A stretch of 64,000 bases of DNA from Episyrphus balteatus (GCF_945859705.1 NC_079136.1:56558094-56622093); one strand, 5' to 3'. Shown: positions 10,961 to 21,399, counted from the first letter of the stretch. Notes: generated from the sequence alone by a model not told the origin. Program-made: numbers and translations.

Positions 10961-12373
10961 TACAATTTTTAAATTTTGCTAAGTAAACATAATTTTCGAA
11001 ACAAACATCAATCCAAGATGGCCGCCACAATAAAATTCATTTGCAACCTTACTTCTTCAACTATAACATAGTAATAATAATTTGATGTTGAATCATCTTC
11101 TCTATAGACTTTTACCATTCCTCGATGTCCAGTTATGCCAAATGACTTAATGTCTGGAGGAATAAATTCGAAAGTGCTGAAAGTAACAACCCGAGTATTT
11201 TGGTATGTTTGTAGTTAGTTATGTATGATCTGTGATCTGTCTGAAGACGCTTAACGCTCGGCTCAAGACACATGAAACGGATATTATACTCTCGTATATC
11301 AGCGCGAGAGGATATCGTTTTATTTTGATTATCGTCTTTTTAAATTGACTTTTTCTTTTATATCATTAAAAAAAAAAAAAACTTACTTAATAAATGGATG
11401 GATATTGATACTACTACATCGTTTTGTATCGCATTAATCTGTTGTCAGATGCGTGTCCAGTGTTCGCTTTAGGTGGCTTAAGATAAACGCTTCCGAAAGA
11501 AAAAGTTATCGATGGTCAGAGAAATGAATGAGCTTTGATGGATTAATGCAAATAAAACAAAAATTATGTTTGTTTTTTTTTATTTCGGTTGGAGGGAGTT
11601 TTCGATTATTGTGGTTTTTTTCGGTGGAGAAAAAGATATTAATAAAATGTTAACGAGTGGCAATAAATTGACAATTTAATGATATAAATGGGCGTGGATG
11701 GTAAGTATTTAATAAATGTCAGTCAGCAGCAGTTGTTTTTAAGTTTTTGTTTTTTTAAAAAATGATTAAGTTACATCATTTGCCAAAATTTTTTGGCAAC
11801 ATATGAGAGAAATTTTTTTGGGATTTTCTGTTTTAAGGGAAAGTTAAAACAGTGATATCCATTTATTTTGTCTTAACGAATTCCGCCTTTTTCGATAGGT
11901 AATTTTTGTAGATAAAATCACAATATTGCATTAAATGTGGGAAAAACTGATGTTTTGTTAACTGTTAACTTTGAAGACTGACCGAACTAAGATGTTAAAA
12001 ATGTTCCCGGAAATTTTTTGCAAGGGTGACTTACTGGTCCCAAAAATTAATCTGTGGTATCATGGTGAATGGATCTATCATTAAATAATTATATGAAAAT
12101 CCTGTAACGCAAAACAGAGTATGTAAAGGTAAAATGTCGATATACAGTCAGAAAAAGGCCGGCTATGTGCAGTTGGCACCCCCAAATGTTAATTTGTTTT
12201 TTTCAAACCTGGTTTGCCATATAAGAACCTAGAAAAAGCTACATGCTAAGTAAATACTATTTTTAAAGTTACAACAATTATAAAATGGTGTGTGAATTGA
12301 TTTCTTTTTCAATACACGAATAGAATTTTTTAGACCTTTCTCAACTAACCTCGGAAATTCCCTCTGGGTTCGT
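10961..12373. other. Non-coding stretch
   Basis: No coding region, tandem array or inverted repeat could be supported. GATA-rich and T-run-rich patches occur. The sequence GCGCGAGAGGATATC near 11,305 is a small GC-richer island. Confidence 0.5.
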
Positions 12374-12376
12374 TTA

Positions 12377-12616
12377 CCAGTGGGTGAAATTGCTACTTTC
12401 AAAAAAAATTATGAAAAAAAAAAACTTTTTTTCAAAATACCAACCTCTTAAAAATCAAAATTTGTTTTTTTTTTTCAGTGTAAAAATTTTCCTTCTTACC
12501 CTTTTTCTCAATTTACACTGAAAAAAAAAAAAACAAATTTTGATTTTTAAGAGGTTGGGAATTTAAAAAAAGTTTTTTTGTCATAATTTTTTTGAAAGTA
12601 GCAATTTCACCCAGTG
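12377..12616. mobile_element. Short palindromic MITE, 240 bp
   Basis: The left arm from CCAGTGGGTGAAATTG and the right arm ending CAATTTCACCCAGTG are inverted copies over about 110 bp. They include GCTACTTTC, a long A run, AACCTCTTAAAAATC and TTTACACTGAAAAA. The flanks are TTA on the left (12,374-12,376) and TTT on the right, so a duplication of the type seen at 8.4 kb is possible but not exact. The ends resemble the CACTGG ends of the TTA-targeted palindromes. Confidence 0.65.
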
Positions 12617-13638
12617 TTTCACGAAAGGCAGAAAAGTGGCATTAAACAAATATTCAGTCCCGTATTCCGTCGAATGGACAAACCACATCCAAACAGGAAT
12701 ATGGTTTGGCCCAGTTTGAGTTCGAGATCGATACTGCCATTTTAAAATAAGAAATAAAAATTTATTTGAACGAATTAAGCCATTTATCAGAATTATGCCA
12801 AATAAAATAATATTTCTCTGTTATGCTCTGACAGAATAACAATAGTTTGAACAAAAATATTAACATCTGTGTAAACTAAACCGTCTATAAAGTCTCATTA
12901 CAAAACACCAACTGTTTTGCTCTATTCATAAAAAGCAAAGAAAAAAAAAACAGAACAAACGTTTTGATTAATTGACTTATTATTCTATTTCCCGCTATTA
13001 TGTTACCCTCAAAAAAACATGAGTTAAAAAATATTTCAATAATTTATGTTAATTTTCTAAGGTCATTTAATAACTGTCACAGTCTTTTATAAAGGTTATA
13101 TGATAACCTATTATGCACTCGTGATACCGAAAAACCACAATATTTTTTACGTAACGTGTTTTTTTTTTCTTCAAAATTTTCACAGTTTCCCGCCTTAAAT
13201 TAAGTGCCCCAATTAGTGACGGTTACATATTTATATTCACCAAGTAACATGCAACAATCTAACATCCGGCAGCGCATTTTTTGTTAAAATAGGTTCTCAG
13301 TAATCATTGTCATCACCACACAAAAGCTTGGGAAAATGCAAAAAAAAAAAGAAATAAAAATCTAACAAAAATGAGAAAAAAAAACTGAAAATGCAACAAT
13401 TGAAAATCTATCTACTTCTCTTGTGCTCCTATAATAACATGTAGCCAAGTGAAAGGTAATGAACACGAACGTTATACATATTTTGTGTGTGTTTAGTTTA
13501 CGTAGATTGTCCAAACCGACATCACAAAATAACAATTCATCGATTCACCACGCATGTGGGCTCCCCCAAAGACACCCAAATGAAACTCAATTTTGTAAAA
13601 GAAGACACATAATTGCCAACTAAGTTTATTGAAAAGTT
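12617..13638. other. Non-coding stretch
   Basis: Nothing is recognised beyond A/T runs. The sequence leads directly into the first Foldback-like element. Confidence 0.5.
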
Positions 13639-13647
13639 ATTTTTTTT

Positions 13648-14075
13648 TTGGTTGGGGTCGAATGTCTGTATGTTGCAAAATTCTGTATTCAAAATACTGT
13701 ATGCCAAAATACTGTATGTCAAAATTCTGTATGTGCAAAATGCTGTAGGAACAAAATTCTGAAAGTCAAAATTCTGTATAGCAAAATTCTGGTTGGTCAA
13801 AATACTGTATTTCAAAATTCTGTACATCAAAATTCTGTAAATCAAAATTCTGTAAAAATGCTGTAAAAAAATATCGTTTGATTTACAGTATTTTGCTGTA
13901 CAGAATTTTACAAAACAGAATTTTGCATGTCAGTATTTTGTTCATACAGTATTTTGACGTACAGAATTTTGTATTTACAGTATAATGACGTACAGAATTA
14001 TAGTATTACAGTATTTTGACCCCACAGAATTTTGTCGTACAGAATTTTGACAAGCAGAATTATGACCCGCTCCCA
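13648..14075. mobile_element. Foldback-like element 1 (CAAAATTCTG arms)
   Basis: The left arm consists of tandem, slightly variable 14-17-bp units built on CAAAATTCTGTA. The right arm holds the reverse unit TACAGAATTTTG. Ends read GGTTGGGGTC and GACCCGCTCCC, mutual inverted repeats. The flanks are A followed by T runs on both sides, compatible with a 9-bp ATTTTTTTT duplication but blurred by the poly-T target. Arms made of short tandem repeats plus a 9-bp duplication are the defining features of the Drosophila Foldback (FB) class. There is no coding capacity. Frames of 70-100 codons on both strands only reflect the stop-poor repeat unit. Confidence 0.7.
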
Positions 14076-14909
14076 TTTTTTTTTTTTTCAAAAGTAGAGT
14101 CGCAAAAATGGGATCAGCCTTGGTGACCTACTTAAAAGAACCTATTTTAAAATGTCAGAAGTAAAACTCACAAGCACCCCGCATGGAAAGAAAGCCCAAC
14201 TATGATGAAACAAAAACTATTACGGAAAAACCGACTAATACTGTTGATTACCTTCAACGCGTGCAAAATACGCAAGACAATTTTTAGAATTCAGATGACA
14301 TTTACGTTGGAAAATGCAAACTCGTTTGCAGGGCTACCTTTGCTCGTCTAAAAAATGTTTTTTCTTTTTTTTTCACCCAATCCTCTTGCCCTCCACTTTT
14401 TAAAATCTGTCCAAAAACTCCTCTTGCCTCTTTTTACTCCTTTTTAAAAAATATCTGCTCTACTATGTTTAGCTTTCTTGCGGTCAACACATTCGAGGTA
14501 AAGAATGACTTTCACTTTTTTCAAACTAACAACTTGTTTTGTTTATTGAAAAAGCCAACGAAAACGCTTTTTGGTTTGGGGTAACTTAAATTTTACACCT
14601 GAACGTCGACAACAAAAAAACACTGAGAGAGCTTAAACTCTCCAATTCTAAAATTCAGATATCCAGAATTGTATTTTATTATTTAAATATTTTTAGAATT
14701 GGCTGAGGCCCCCTTTTTTCTTCAAAGGCTCTTTTTGGCCTCTTTTTTTAAATTTAGGAAGGTATCAGTGCTCGTTGGAAGTAATCAGGTGTTTAAAAAT
14801 CTATTAAGTAAAAGGCCTTAAGTTTACAGTATAAAAACATTAAATAAAAACTTTTTTTTCTTGCCAAAATCTATGAGCAAATGTTCTAAGAGCTATAATT
14901 ATGTTTGGA
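14076..14909. other. Non-coding stretch between Foldback-like elements 1 and 2
   Basis: A pyrimidine-rich segment at about 14,350-14,460 (TTTTTTTCACCC, TCCTCTTGCC) and its echo at 14,700-14,750 are the only notable composition. No gene is supported. Confidence 0.5.
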
Positions 14910-14918
14910 AAATAAGAC

Positions 14919-15255
14919 GGATTGGGGTCGAAATTCTGTATGTTGCAAAATTCTGTATTCAAAATACTGTATGCCAAAATACTGTATGTCAAAATTCTGT
15001 ATGTGCAAAATGCTGTAGGAACAAAATTCTGAAAGTCAAAATTCTGTATAGCAAAATTCTGGTTGGTCAAAATACTGTATTTCAAAATTCTGTACATCAA
15101 AATTCTGTAAATCAAAATTCTGTAAAAATGCTGTAAAAAAATATCGTTTTGATAATGTAAAAAAGTGCGCGCGCACTTTTATGGTATTACAGTATTTTGA
15201 CCCCACAGAATTTTGTCGTACAGAATTTTGACAAGCAGAATTATGACCCGCTCCC
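14919..15255. mobile_element. Foldback-like element 2, right arm shortened
   Basis: The left arm is almost identical to that of element 1. Flanks are AAATAAGAC (14,910-14,918) and AAATAAGAT (15,256-15,264), a 9-bp duplication with one change. The duplicated flank copy at 16,559-16,567 keeps the exact AAATAAGAC, confirming the original target. The right arm is short: after the centre GTGCGCGCGCAC the sequence jumps to ATGGTATTACAG. Most of the right arm present in the copy ending at 16,558 has been deleted here. Confidence 0.75.
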
Positions 15256-15420
15256 AAATAAGATCTCTTTGGTATTTATAACCGTCCTTATGGCATAACA
15301 TGTGAAAATCAGCTTCGTGTCGATAGCTGGTGCCAATATCCGTATATAATTAAGGGTCTCCGATAGATCGAACTTGCAACGTTATTGAAATCGTCTATCA
15401 CCTGGCTTAGCGGAATAGCT
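15256..15420. repeat. Tandem-duplicated flank, copy 1
   Basis: This block starts with the target AAATAAGA(T) and runs through TTATAACCGTCCTTATGG and GTGTCGATAGCTGGTGCC to GGCTTAGCGGAATAGCT. It is repeated with few changes at 16,559-16,684. Copy 1 holds about 40 bases (TAGATCGAACTT...CACCT) that copy 2 lacks. It is host flank of the element-2 insertion, duplicated together with part of the element. Confidence 0.75.
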
Positions 15421-15446
15421 AAATCAAAATTCTGTAAAAATGCTGT

Positions 15447-15518
15447 AAAAAAATATAGTTTTGATAATGTAAAAAAGTGCGCGCGCACTTTTTTACATTA
15501 TCAAAACGATATTTTTTT
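15447..15518. repeat. Near-perfect 72-bp palindrome with GCGCGC centre
   Basis: Two 36-base arms meet at GTGCGCGCGCAC (15,477-15,488) with no loop and only one mismatched pair (TATAG against CGATA). It is the original centre of Foldback-like element 2. A perfect no-spacer palindrome of this size can extrude as a cruciform and is normally unstable during replication. Confidence 0.9.
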
Positions 15519-16326
15519 GGGTTGGGGTCAAAATTCTGCCGGGGTCAAAATTCTGTTGTCAAAATTCTGCTTTCAAAATTCTGCTTTACAAAATTCTGCT
15601 TTCAAAATTCTGCTTTTCAAAATTCTGTTTTTCAAAATTCTGTTTTTCAAAATTCTGCTTTTCAAAATTCTGTTTTTCAAAATTCTGCAAAAAAATTAAA
15701 AAAGGGTTTGGAAAATGTTAAAAAGCGCGCGCTTTTTAACATTTTCCAAACCCTTTTTTAATTTTTTGCAAAAATTTGTAAAATCATCTTCTTGAAAAAT
15801 TTTCTGCTTATTTGATTACTTACCTTCATAATTTGTCATTCTTTGAAAGCAAATTCATTTTTGTTTTATAAATAAATAAATTTGAAAATATTAAGAAAAG
15901 GTTTTTAATACATTTCCGAAAATAATTAAAATTTTTTTAATTTATCAAATAAAGATGAATATTCAAAAATTTGAATAAAAAAAGGAATATTTTGTATCAA
16001 ACAACATCGGTTCCAATAAGTTAAACATAGATTTTATTTGAAAGAAAGTCAGTATATGCATTTTAAAAAATATTTGCGACACTTAAACAAAAAAATTTAG
16101 GAAAGTACCAATGTTGAATTACATGAGGTGTATTTTTCATTAGTCAGCGCATATGCTATTAAAAAAAAAAAACAGAATTGGCAGAATTTTTTTGTTCAAT
16201 TATAATGCTGGCAGAATTTTGAAAAGCAGAATACAAAAAAAGCAGAATTTTGAAAAACAGAATTTTCGTTAAAAAAGCAGAATTTTGAAAAGCAGAATTT
16301 TGAAGCCAGAATTTTGACCCGATCCC
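15519..16326. mobile_element. Foldback-like element 3, nested in the element-2 copy (808 bp)
   Basis: Ends are GGGTTGGGGTC and GACCCGATCCC. An exact 9-bp direct repeat, TATTTTTTT, flanks it (15,510-15,518 and 16,327-16,335). The left arm is a tandem run of CAAAATTCTGCTTTT-type units. The right arm near 16,170-16,326 has the reverse unit AAAAGCAGAATTTTG. Close to the left arm lies an 84-bp palindrome (15,687-15,770). About 390 bp (15,771-16,160) are unique AT-rich DNA with no frame of note. This is the cleanest FB-type structure in the window. Confidence 0.8.
15687..15770. repeat. 84-bp palindrome with GCGCGC centre (second example)
   Basis: Arms of about 42 bases meet at AGCGCGCGCT with one single-base indel in an A/T run. 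It has the same alternating GC centre as the palindrome at 15,447 but unrelated arm sequence (GGGTTTGGAAAATG). Confidence 0.9.
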
Positions 16327-16558
16327 TATTTTTTTACAGCATTTTTACAGAATTTTGATATACAGTATTTTGCCGTACACAATTTTACAAAACAGAATTT
16401 TGCATGTCAGTATTTTGTTGATACAGTATTTTGACGTACAGAATTTTGTATTTACAGTATAATGACGTACAGAATTATGGTATTACAGTATTTTGACCCC
16501 ACAGAATTTTGTCGTACAGAATTTTGTCGTACAGAATTTTGACAAGCAGAATTATCCC

Positions 16559-16684
16559 AAATAAGACCTCTTTGGTATTTATAACCGTCCTTATGGCATA
16601 ACATGTGAAAATCAGCTTCGTGTCGATAGCTGGTGCCAATATCCGTATGTAATTAAGGGTCTCCGAGGGCTTAGCGGAATAGCT
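16559..16684. repeat. Tandem-duplicated flank, copy 2
   Basis: Second copy of the block at 15,256-15,420, beginning with an exact AAATAAGAC. It continues past the duplicated part into TAACGAAATTTTGAGATG, which is single-copy. Confidence 0.75.
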
Positions 16685-17600
16685 TAACGAAATTTTGAGA
16701 TGAGAAGAAATTTGATTGTTCGAAGAAGTCATCGCAGAAATCGCCAAGAATAAAAATTTTGTTTTACAGAATGCCACTGAATAGACTGATGGGATGCCAT
16801 CAAGTTTTTTTTTGGGAGGAAATACTTAAGAACACCAATGCTGAACTTCTGCAGGGGCTATTTTAACAATCTACTTAATGAATAAAATATGTAGACTGGC
16901 AGGTTCAAGAGCTCACGAGCAGATTTTACAGAAACGCACGGGTGCTGAATGCGTCAAATCTACTGGATCTGAAACTAACCGTTTTCAATTTCACATCACA
17001 AATCGTTTGAGATCACCTGTTTTCTGGCTCGACATTGAAAGAGCTTTAGAACTTGAGGTTGATGGTCGTTCCCTCAGTGTGTCCCAGCTATTTTCAAGGT
17101 AGTAGCCTGAAAATCTAATTTTTTCTTTAAAGATTTAGGAAATGTGGCTAAGATGCAGTTATTTTACTCTTTCGCACTCATTTATTTTGAATCGTTGACC
17201 GACCCATAACAACAAAAGACCAGAAGTCTGTGTTCCTGACCACATAAAACTCCCTATAAAACGACCTATAAAACTCTTTCCTTAAATAGCTTATTGGCAA
17301 CAATAATCAGCAATCTTAAATATTCAGAGATCAGAGTCCTATTGAATCTATGTATATCTGGTTATTTCAAACGTGGTATACTTCCGTGGTATACGTCTAC
17401 ACTACCCTAGCCAGCCCCTTAATTGACGATTTAGAAGAAGCTGTTTCCACCCTTGTTAACTAGAAGCAAGAGAAGACTTTACTGCGGAAGAATATCAACC
17501 ATTTCCTTTGTACACCCAAAAGCTGTACCAGCATAGAGAGGGATTAAGGAAACAAGGAAATTCATCGAAAAAAGTTCCACCGGCATTATCGGAGATCTTG
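16685..17600 (+). other. Unidentified stretch with eroded coding character
   Basis: Composition is less AT-rich than its surroundings. A frame at 16,878-17,102 reads into FQFHITNRLRSPVFWLDIER..., and another at about 17,463-17,640 contains EEYQPFPLYTQKLYQHREGL. Both have protein-like composition but no family I recognise. They lie in separate frames with stops between, so a gene remnant or old transposon coding region is the best reading. No function is claimed. Confidence 0.3.
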
Positions 17601-18450
17601 CCGATGACAGCGGAGTTATGCGTCCGCAGCACTTTTTGACCGCCTCACCTTCGCTGCAGCACGTTCGCACTATGATCAAAACTTTCTAAACCGCCGCACC
17701 ACCGCTGCAGCACGTCCGCACTATGATCAAAAAATTTTAAACCGCCGCACCACCGCTGCAGCACGTCCGCACTATGATCAAAAATTTTTAAACCGCCGCA
17801 CCACCGCTGCAGCACGTCCGCACTTTGATCAAAAATTGCTAAACCGCTGCACCACCGGTGCAGCACGTCCGCACCGTTTCATTTTGAAAAAATGAAAAAT
17901 ATGAAAAAAATTCGCTTTACCAACGGCGCCGCACCACGACTGCAGCACGTCCGCACTATTTAATTTTGTATGAAAAAAATTCTATTCTTGTACTTATACA
18001 AATGTTCAAGTTGTCTACAATGTTATTTTGCCTTATGTAACAAATTGCCAGTTCATGCAAACATGACTTGGTGGTCGAGTGGTTAAAGCGTTGGACTTCT
18101 AATTGGAAGTGCTTTGGTTCGAATCTCCTTCTCGTCGGTAGTTTTTTTTTTTTTATTTTTCAAAATTACAAAATCATGTATCATGGTGCGGCGAATTTTT
18201 CATACAAAATGAAATAGTGCGGACGTGCTGCAGTCGTGGTGCGGCGGCGGTCGTGCACCGAATTTTTCATTCAAAATGAAACAGTGCGGACGTGCTGCAG
18301 TCGTGGTGCGGCGGCGGTCATGCACCGAATGTTTCATTCAAAATGAAACAGTGCGGACGTGCTACAGTCGTGGTGCGGCGGTGGGTGCGGCGAAAATTCC
18401 TGCAAACGGCGGTGGTGCAGCGGTGGTGCTGCGCTCAAGAATTTTTTCTT
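17600..18450. repeat. GC-rich inverted array around a pseudo-tRNA
   Basis: The left arm (about 17,640-17,965) has four to five tandem 51-bp units with CTGCAGCACGTCCGCAC and CCGCCGCACCACCG. The right arm (about 18,185-18,440) has about 67-bp units with the reverse motif GTGCGGACGTGCTGCAG and TGGTGCGGCGGCGG. Each unit also has an AT-rich linker. The arms face each other, as in a foldback element. The GC-rich units stand out sharply from the AT-rich neighbourhood. Frames across the arms (for example 17,645-17,866 minus and 18,225-18,524 plus) are kept open by the repeat and are not taken as genes. Outer boundaries and a target duplication could not be fixed. Confidence 0.65.
18065..18141 (+). 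other. tRNA-like sequence between the GC-rich arms
   Basis: An A-box-like TGGTCGAGTGGTTAA, an anticodon-loop-like CTTCTAA (TCT, Arg type), a B box GGTTCGAATCT, and a T run after CGTCGGTAG are in the right order and spacing for a tRNA. The acceptor strands do not pair and the anticodon and T stems are weak. This is a pseudo-tRNA or a tRNA-derived promoter module rather than a working tRNA. Confidence 0.5.
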
Positions 18451-20607
18451 TAAAAATTCAATTTCCATTTTTACTCGGGAATGAAAACAACTCCCATCTT
18501 GAAAGGGTAGAGCTATGTCAATAATTGGACTTGGTTGGCTGGAGATTAATTTCCCTGGAAATGGGCTCGAATCCGGCTTCGACATTTCCTACTTTACACC
18601 TATTTCTGTCATAAGTGTTTAAGCTCCTAATTCCATTGCGTGAAAAAAAGCTTGAGGTGATTAAAAAAAATTGACGAAAACATTTCGAATGTTCTGGTCT
18701 TCAAATGAATGGTAGGCAACAGTGTGACAATTTCTTTCTAACTTTTGAAAGAATAAGTTGGCAACACTGTTAACAATCACACTAAACACCGCCAATATTT
18801 CGAGTACACATAATACACCAACGAATCATCATCAGATGATCATGGTTTGATAGACCAATTTATAACAACATGTGGGTGGGTGGCCTCCATATCGCTAGCT
18901 CCACCGCCGCTGCTATCGCCAGCAGCGCCATTGCCACTGCCGTCAGTGCCCCGTCATCATGCAGGATTATCTGATTTTTCAGCAAATTGCATTGGCCTAT
19001 TGTGTAACAATCACAAAAGAGTTCCATCTGCGTGAGTTCAGCGGCGGTGGTGGTGGCATCGAGTTTCCATGTATATCACAGACCGTGCGTCGTAGTCGTT
19101 TGTTGTTTGGTAACCTCTACCACACACGTTAAATAATCTTCCAATGTTTAGACTATGCACAATCGAATCGAATCAAAGACTTGAATGCGTTAACATTTGA
19201 ATACCGTATCCAGGTTAAGCTGATTTCTGAAGCTCCGGTTTATATGTTCTTCTTTCTTTTTTTTTTGCTCTTTTGTGAGGTTTTTTTTTTTGTATATTTT
19301 TGCTGGGTGCTTGGGATGGATGGATTTCCTGAGATTCTTTTCCTGCTTTGCACTCGCACTATAATATACCTATACTTCAGGCGAATATGTGTAATCCTAT
19401 TATTATTACATCAAAACCTTATCCGCATGTGTCAAGACAGAACTGTGTTTGCTTTTACTCTTAATGGGTTTTGAGTGACGCGTGGAAGTGGCGGTATCTC
19501 TTCGACCATATAAAGGTACTATTGAAAATGTAATTTATAAAAAGATACAAATGCTCGCACGAAAGGAACATCATGATGAAGGTAGGTAGTAGGAAAGGTA
19601 TTCTTAATTGCGAGAGAAGATGAAATGTTGAAGCATTTCTTCAAGTCTGGTTTTTTTGAGTGCAAAAACAAAACAAAAAATGAATGAATAAGTAGTAATG
19701 ATAAATCCAAGAGAATCTCAAGAATAACAAAACAAGGAAATAAATTGAACTGAGAAAAGATGGAGAAAAAAACGATGAAAAAGACAACTTCATGAATAAA
19801 GGGGCTACGACCTTGTAGAAATACCTACATCATTTAGACGAACTTGATAATAATTATTATCTTCTGGGGTCATTTGAGTTTATATTTATGTCTGTTTCCT
19901 CTTTTTCGTGGTGTTCATTTGGAATTTCTATGCATTATAGAAGTGTATTTCTCAATATATGAGTTACAACACGTATCTTAAAAAGACACTTGATATCGTC
20001 TCGATACTTGAGATGATTTTATGAATAATCTTTTTGGTAATTAAACGATATAAGGTTCAAATATGTTCAAGGTCTAAACGTTTTCTTAGACTAGGTACAT
20101 AAGACGACATTTTTCTGAGGGAAAATCAATAGAAACATTTAAATATCAAATCTGTCTCAAGGATCTTACTTAAAACTTACAGTTTTTAGGTTTCGAAAAT
20201 GGATGAAGGAGACCATGGGTTCAAAATTGTTTTTCTAATGAGATTTGATGAAGATGTATAAAAGCAGTTTCCTCCAAGTTTCCTTAAAAACGGTTTTGAG
20301 TAGCCTCAAAAATAGACCTCCATGAGTATTTAAAAGTATTTGGAAAAGTTTAACCAGTCTTCTTGCCACAAAGAGACAAGTGTTCGTTCTAACAAAAAAT
20401 TTAACCGACCTATCATAGTTGAGAAACTGCAAACTGTTTTGACCTCTTTCCACGCGGGAAACCTTAAAATAAGATGTCGCCAACCTCAAATCCCACCCTC
20501 TTAAAACAATACGATCCCGCTTATAATTGGAGTCGTCTTCAATTCGGTTTCATTTTTAAGTGAATTTTCATATTTAAAAAATCGACAAAATTATAGTCAG
20601 AATTCAG
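18451..20607. other. Non-coding stretch
   Basis: A second, weaker tRNA-like phrase (GGGCTCGAATCCGGC) lies at about 18,560-18,590. A GC-richer patch at 18,885-18,960 (GCTCCACCGCCGCTGC) and GGCGGTGGTGGTGG at about 19,043 are simple-sequence islands. No exon with splice signals could be recognised. Confidence 0.45.
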
Positions 20608-20613
20608 CTTTAG

Positions 20614-21387
20614 GGCAATTCCATGGTAACTCACGTTACATTCACAAAAATGTCCAACACATAAATAATTTTTTTTTTTTGTCAGTTTTAATGTAAATTG
20701 ATACGAAATTACTATCCATGAATGGAGCATAACTATTACTTTCATAATTAACTAAAAAAATTTACTTTATTTTTAACATTTGCTTGGGAAAAATAAAAGT
20801 TTGATGGTAACTCACGTTACAAAAATCGGACACGAATTTTAAGAGTCCGACAGTATGAAGTTTTTATGTGAAATTAAGAATCTTTATTTGTTTTTAATGA
20901 AGATTCCATATATACATATTTCGAGGAAAAATTTTAAAATATTTAGGTAACTCACGTTACATTATTTTGGTAACTCATGTTACCTGTGATTTGTGGTTGT
21001 AAATGTAAAGAAAAGATGCATTTTCACTCAAGTTTTTTTTTAAATCGTATATTGTGTAACGAAGCTTGCTTAAATGTTAATTTATTTTACCAATAACGAG
21101 GGGGTGTTGTCATCGTCACTATTAGACTCATCATGTTTTTAGTTTCCTTGTTTTTCCGTCATTTTCATCTGAAATTCTTCTGTTGTTGGCAAGCTTATGC
21201 TATAAAAATGCTTTAAGATTATTTAAACTCCCTGAATTTGATGTCTATCCATAAGGGAATACAACAAATCTTTTCTTGCAACTTGCAAAAAGATTTGACG
21301 TTTGTAAATAGTAATTTGCTAATAAAAAAAGTAAAAAAGACTGCATATTTTGTTCAAAATTCGTGTCCACTTTTTCATGGAATTACC
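20614..21387. mobile_element. MITE-like element, 774 bp, with GTAAC-TCAC-GTTAC boxes
   Basis: Ends GGCAATTCCATG and CATGGAATTACC are inverted repeats, and CTTTAG stands directly outside both (20,608-20,613 and 21,388-21,393), a 6-bp direct repeat. The box GGTAACTCACGTTAC, itself an inverted repeat of GTAAC around four bases, occurs near 20,624, 20,804, 20,942 and (as GGTAACTCATGTTAC) 20,969. A sub-terminal GGACACGAATTTTAAG near 20,828 is mirrored at 21,352. No protein is encoded. The superfamily is not clear from a 6-bp duplication. Confidence 0.65.
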
Positions 21388-21399
21388 CTTTAGTTGCTT

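Larger units (their letters stand above)
15421..16558. mobile_element. Second, tandem copy of Foldback element 2, split by a nested element
   Basis: 15,421-15,509 carries the inner left arm and the full palindromic centre. The element resumes at 16,336 with ACAGCATTTTTACAG and a complete right arm to 16,558, followed by AAATAAGAC. Its left start, ATAGCT|AAATCAAAATTCTG at 15,420/15,421, is the junction of a tandem duplication rather than an element terminus. 15,519-16,326 is a different element inserted into it. Confidence 0.7.

Noticed and set aside
13537..15761. Many 70-105-codon frames with KILYSKILV/QNSVxQNSV-like repeats as genes
   Set aside because: They are translations of the CAAAATTCTG arms of the Foldback-like elements, on both strands and repeated between copies.
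17645..18585. Cys/Trp-rich and Ala/Gly-rich frames across the GC arrays as secreted peptides
   Set aside because: Open only because of the tandem units. They have no signal peptide and no independent evidence.
18510..18595. tRNA gene at GGGCTCGAATCCGGC
   Set aside because: B-box-like word with a vague upstream match. The stems do not pair and no terminator follows closely.
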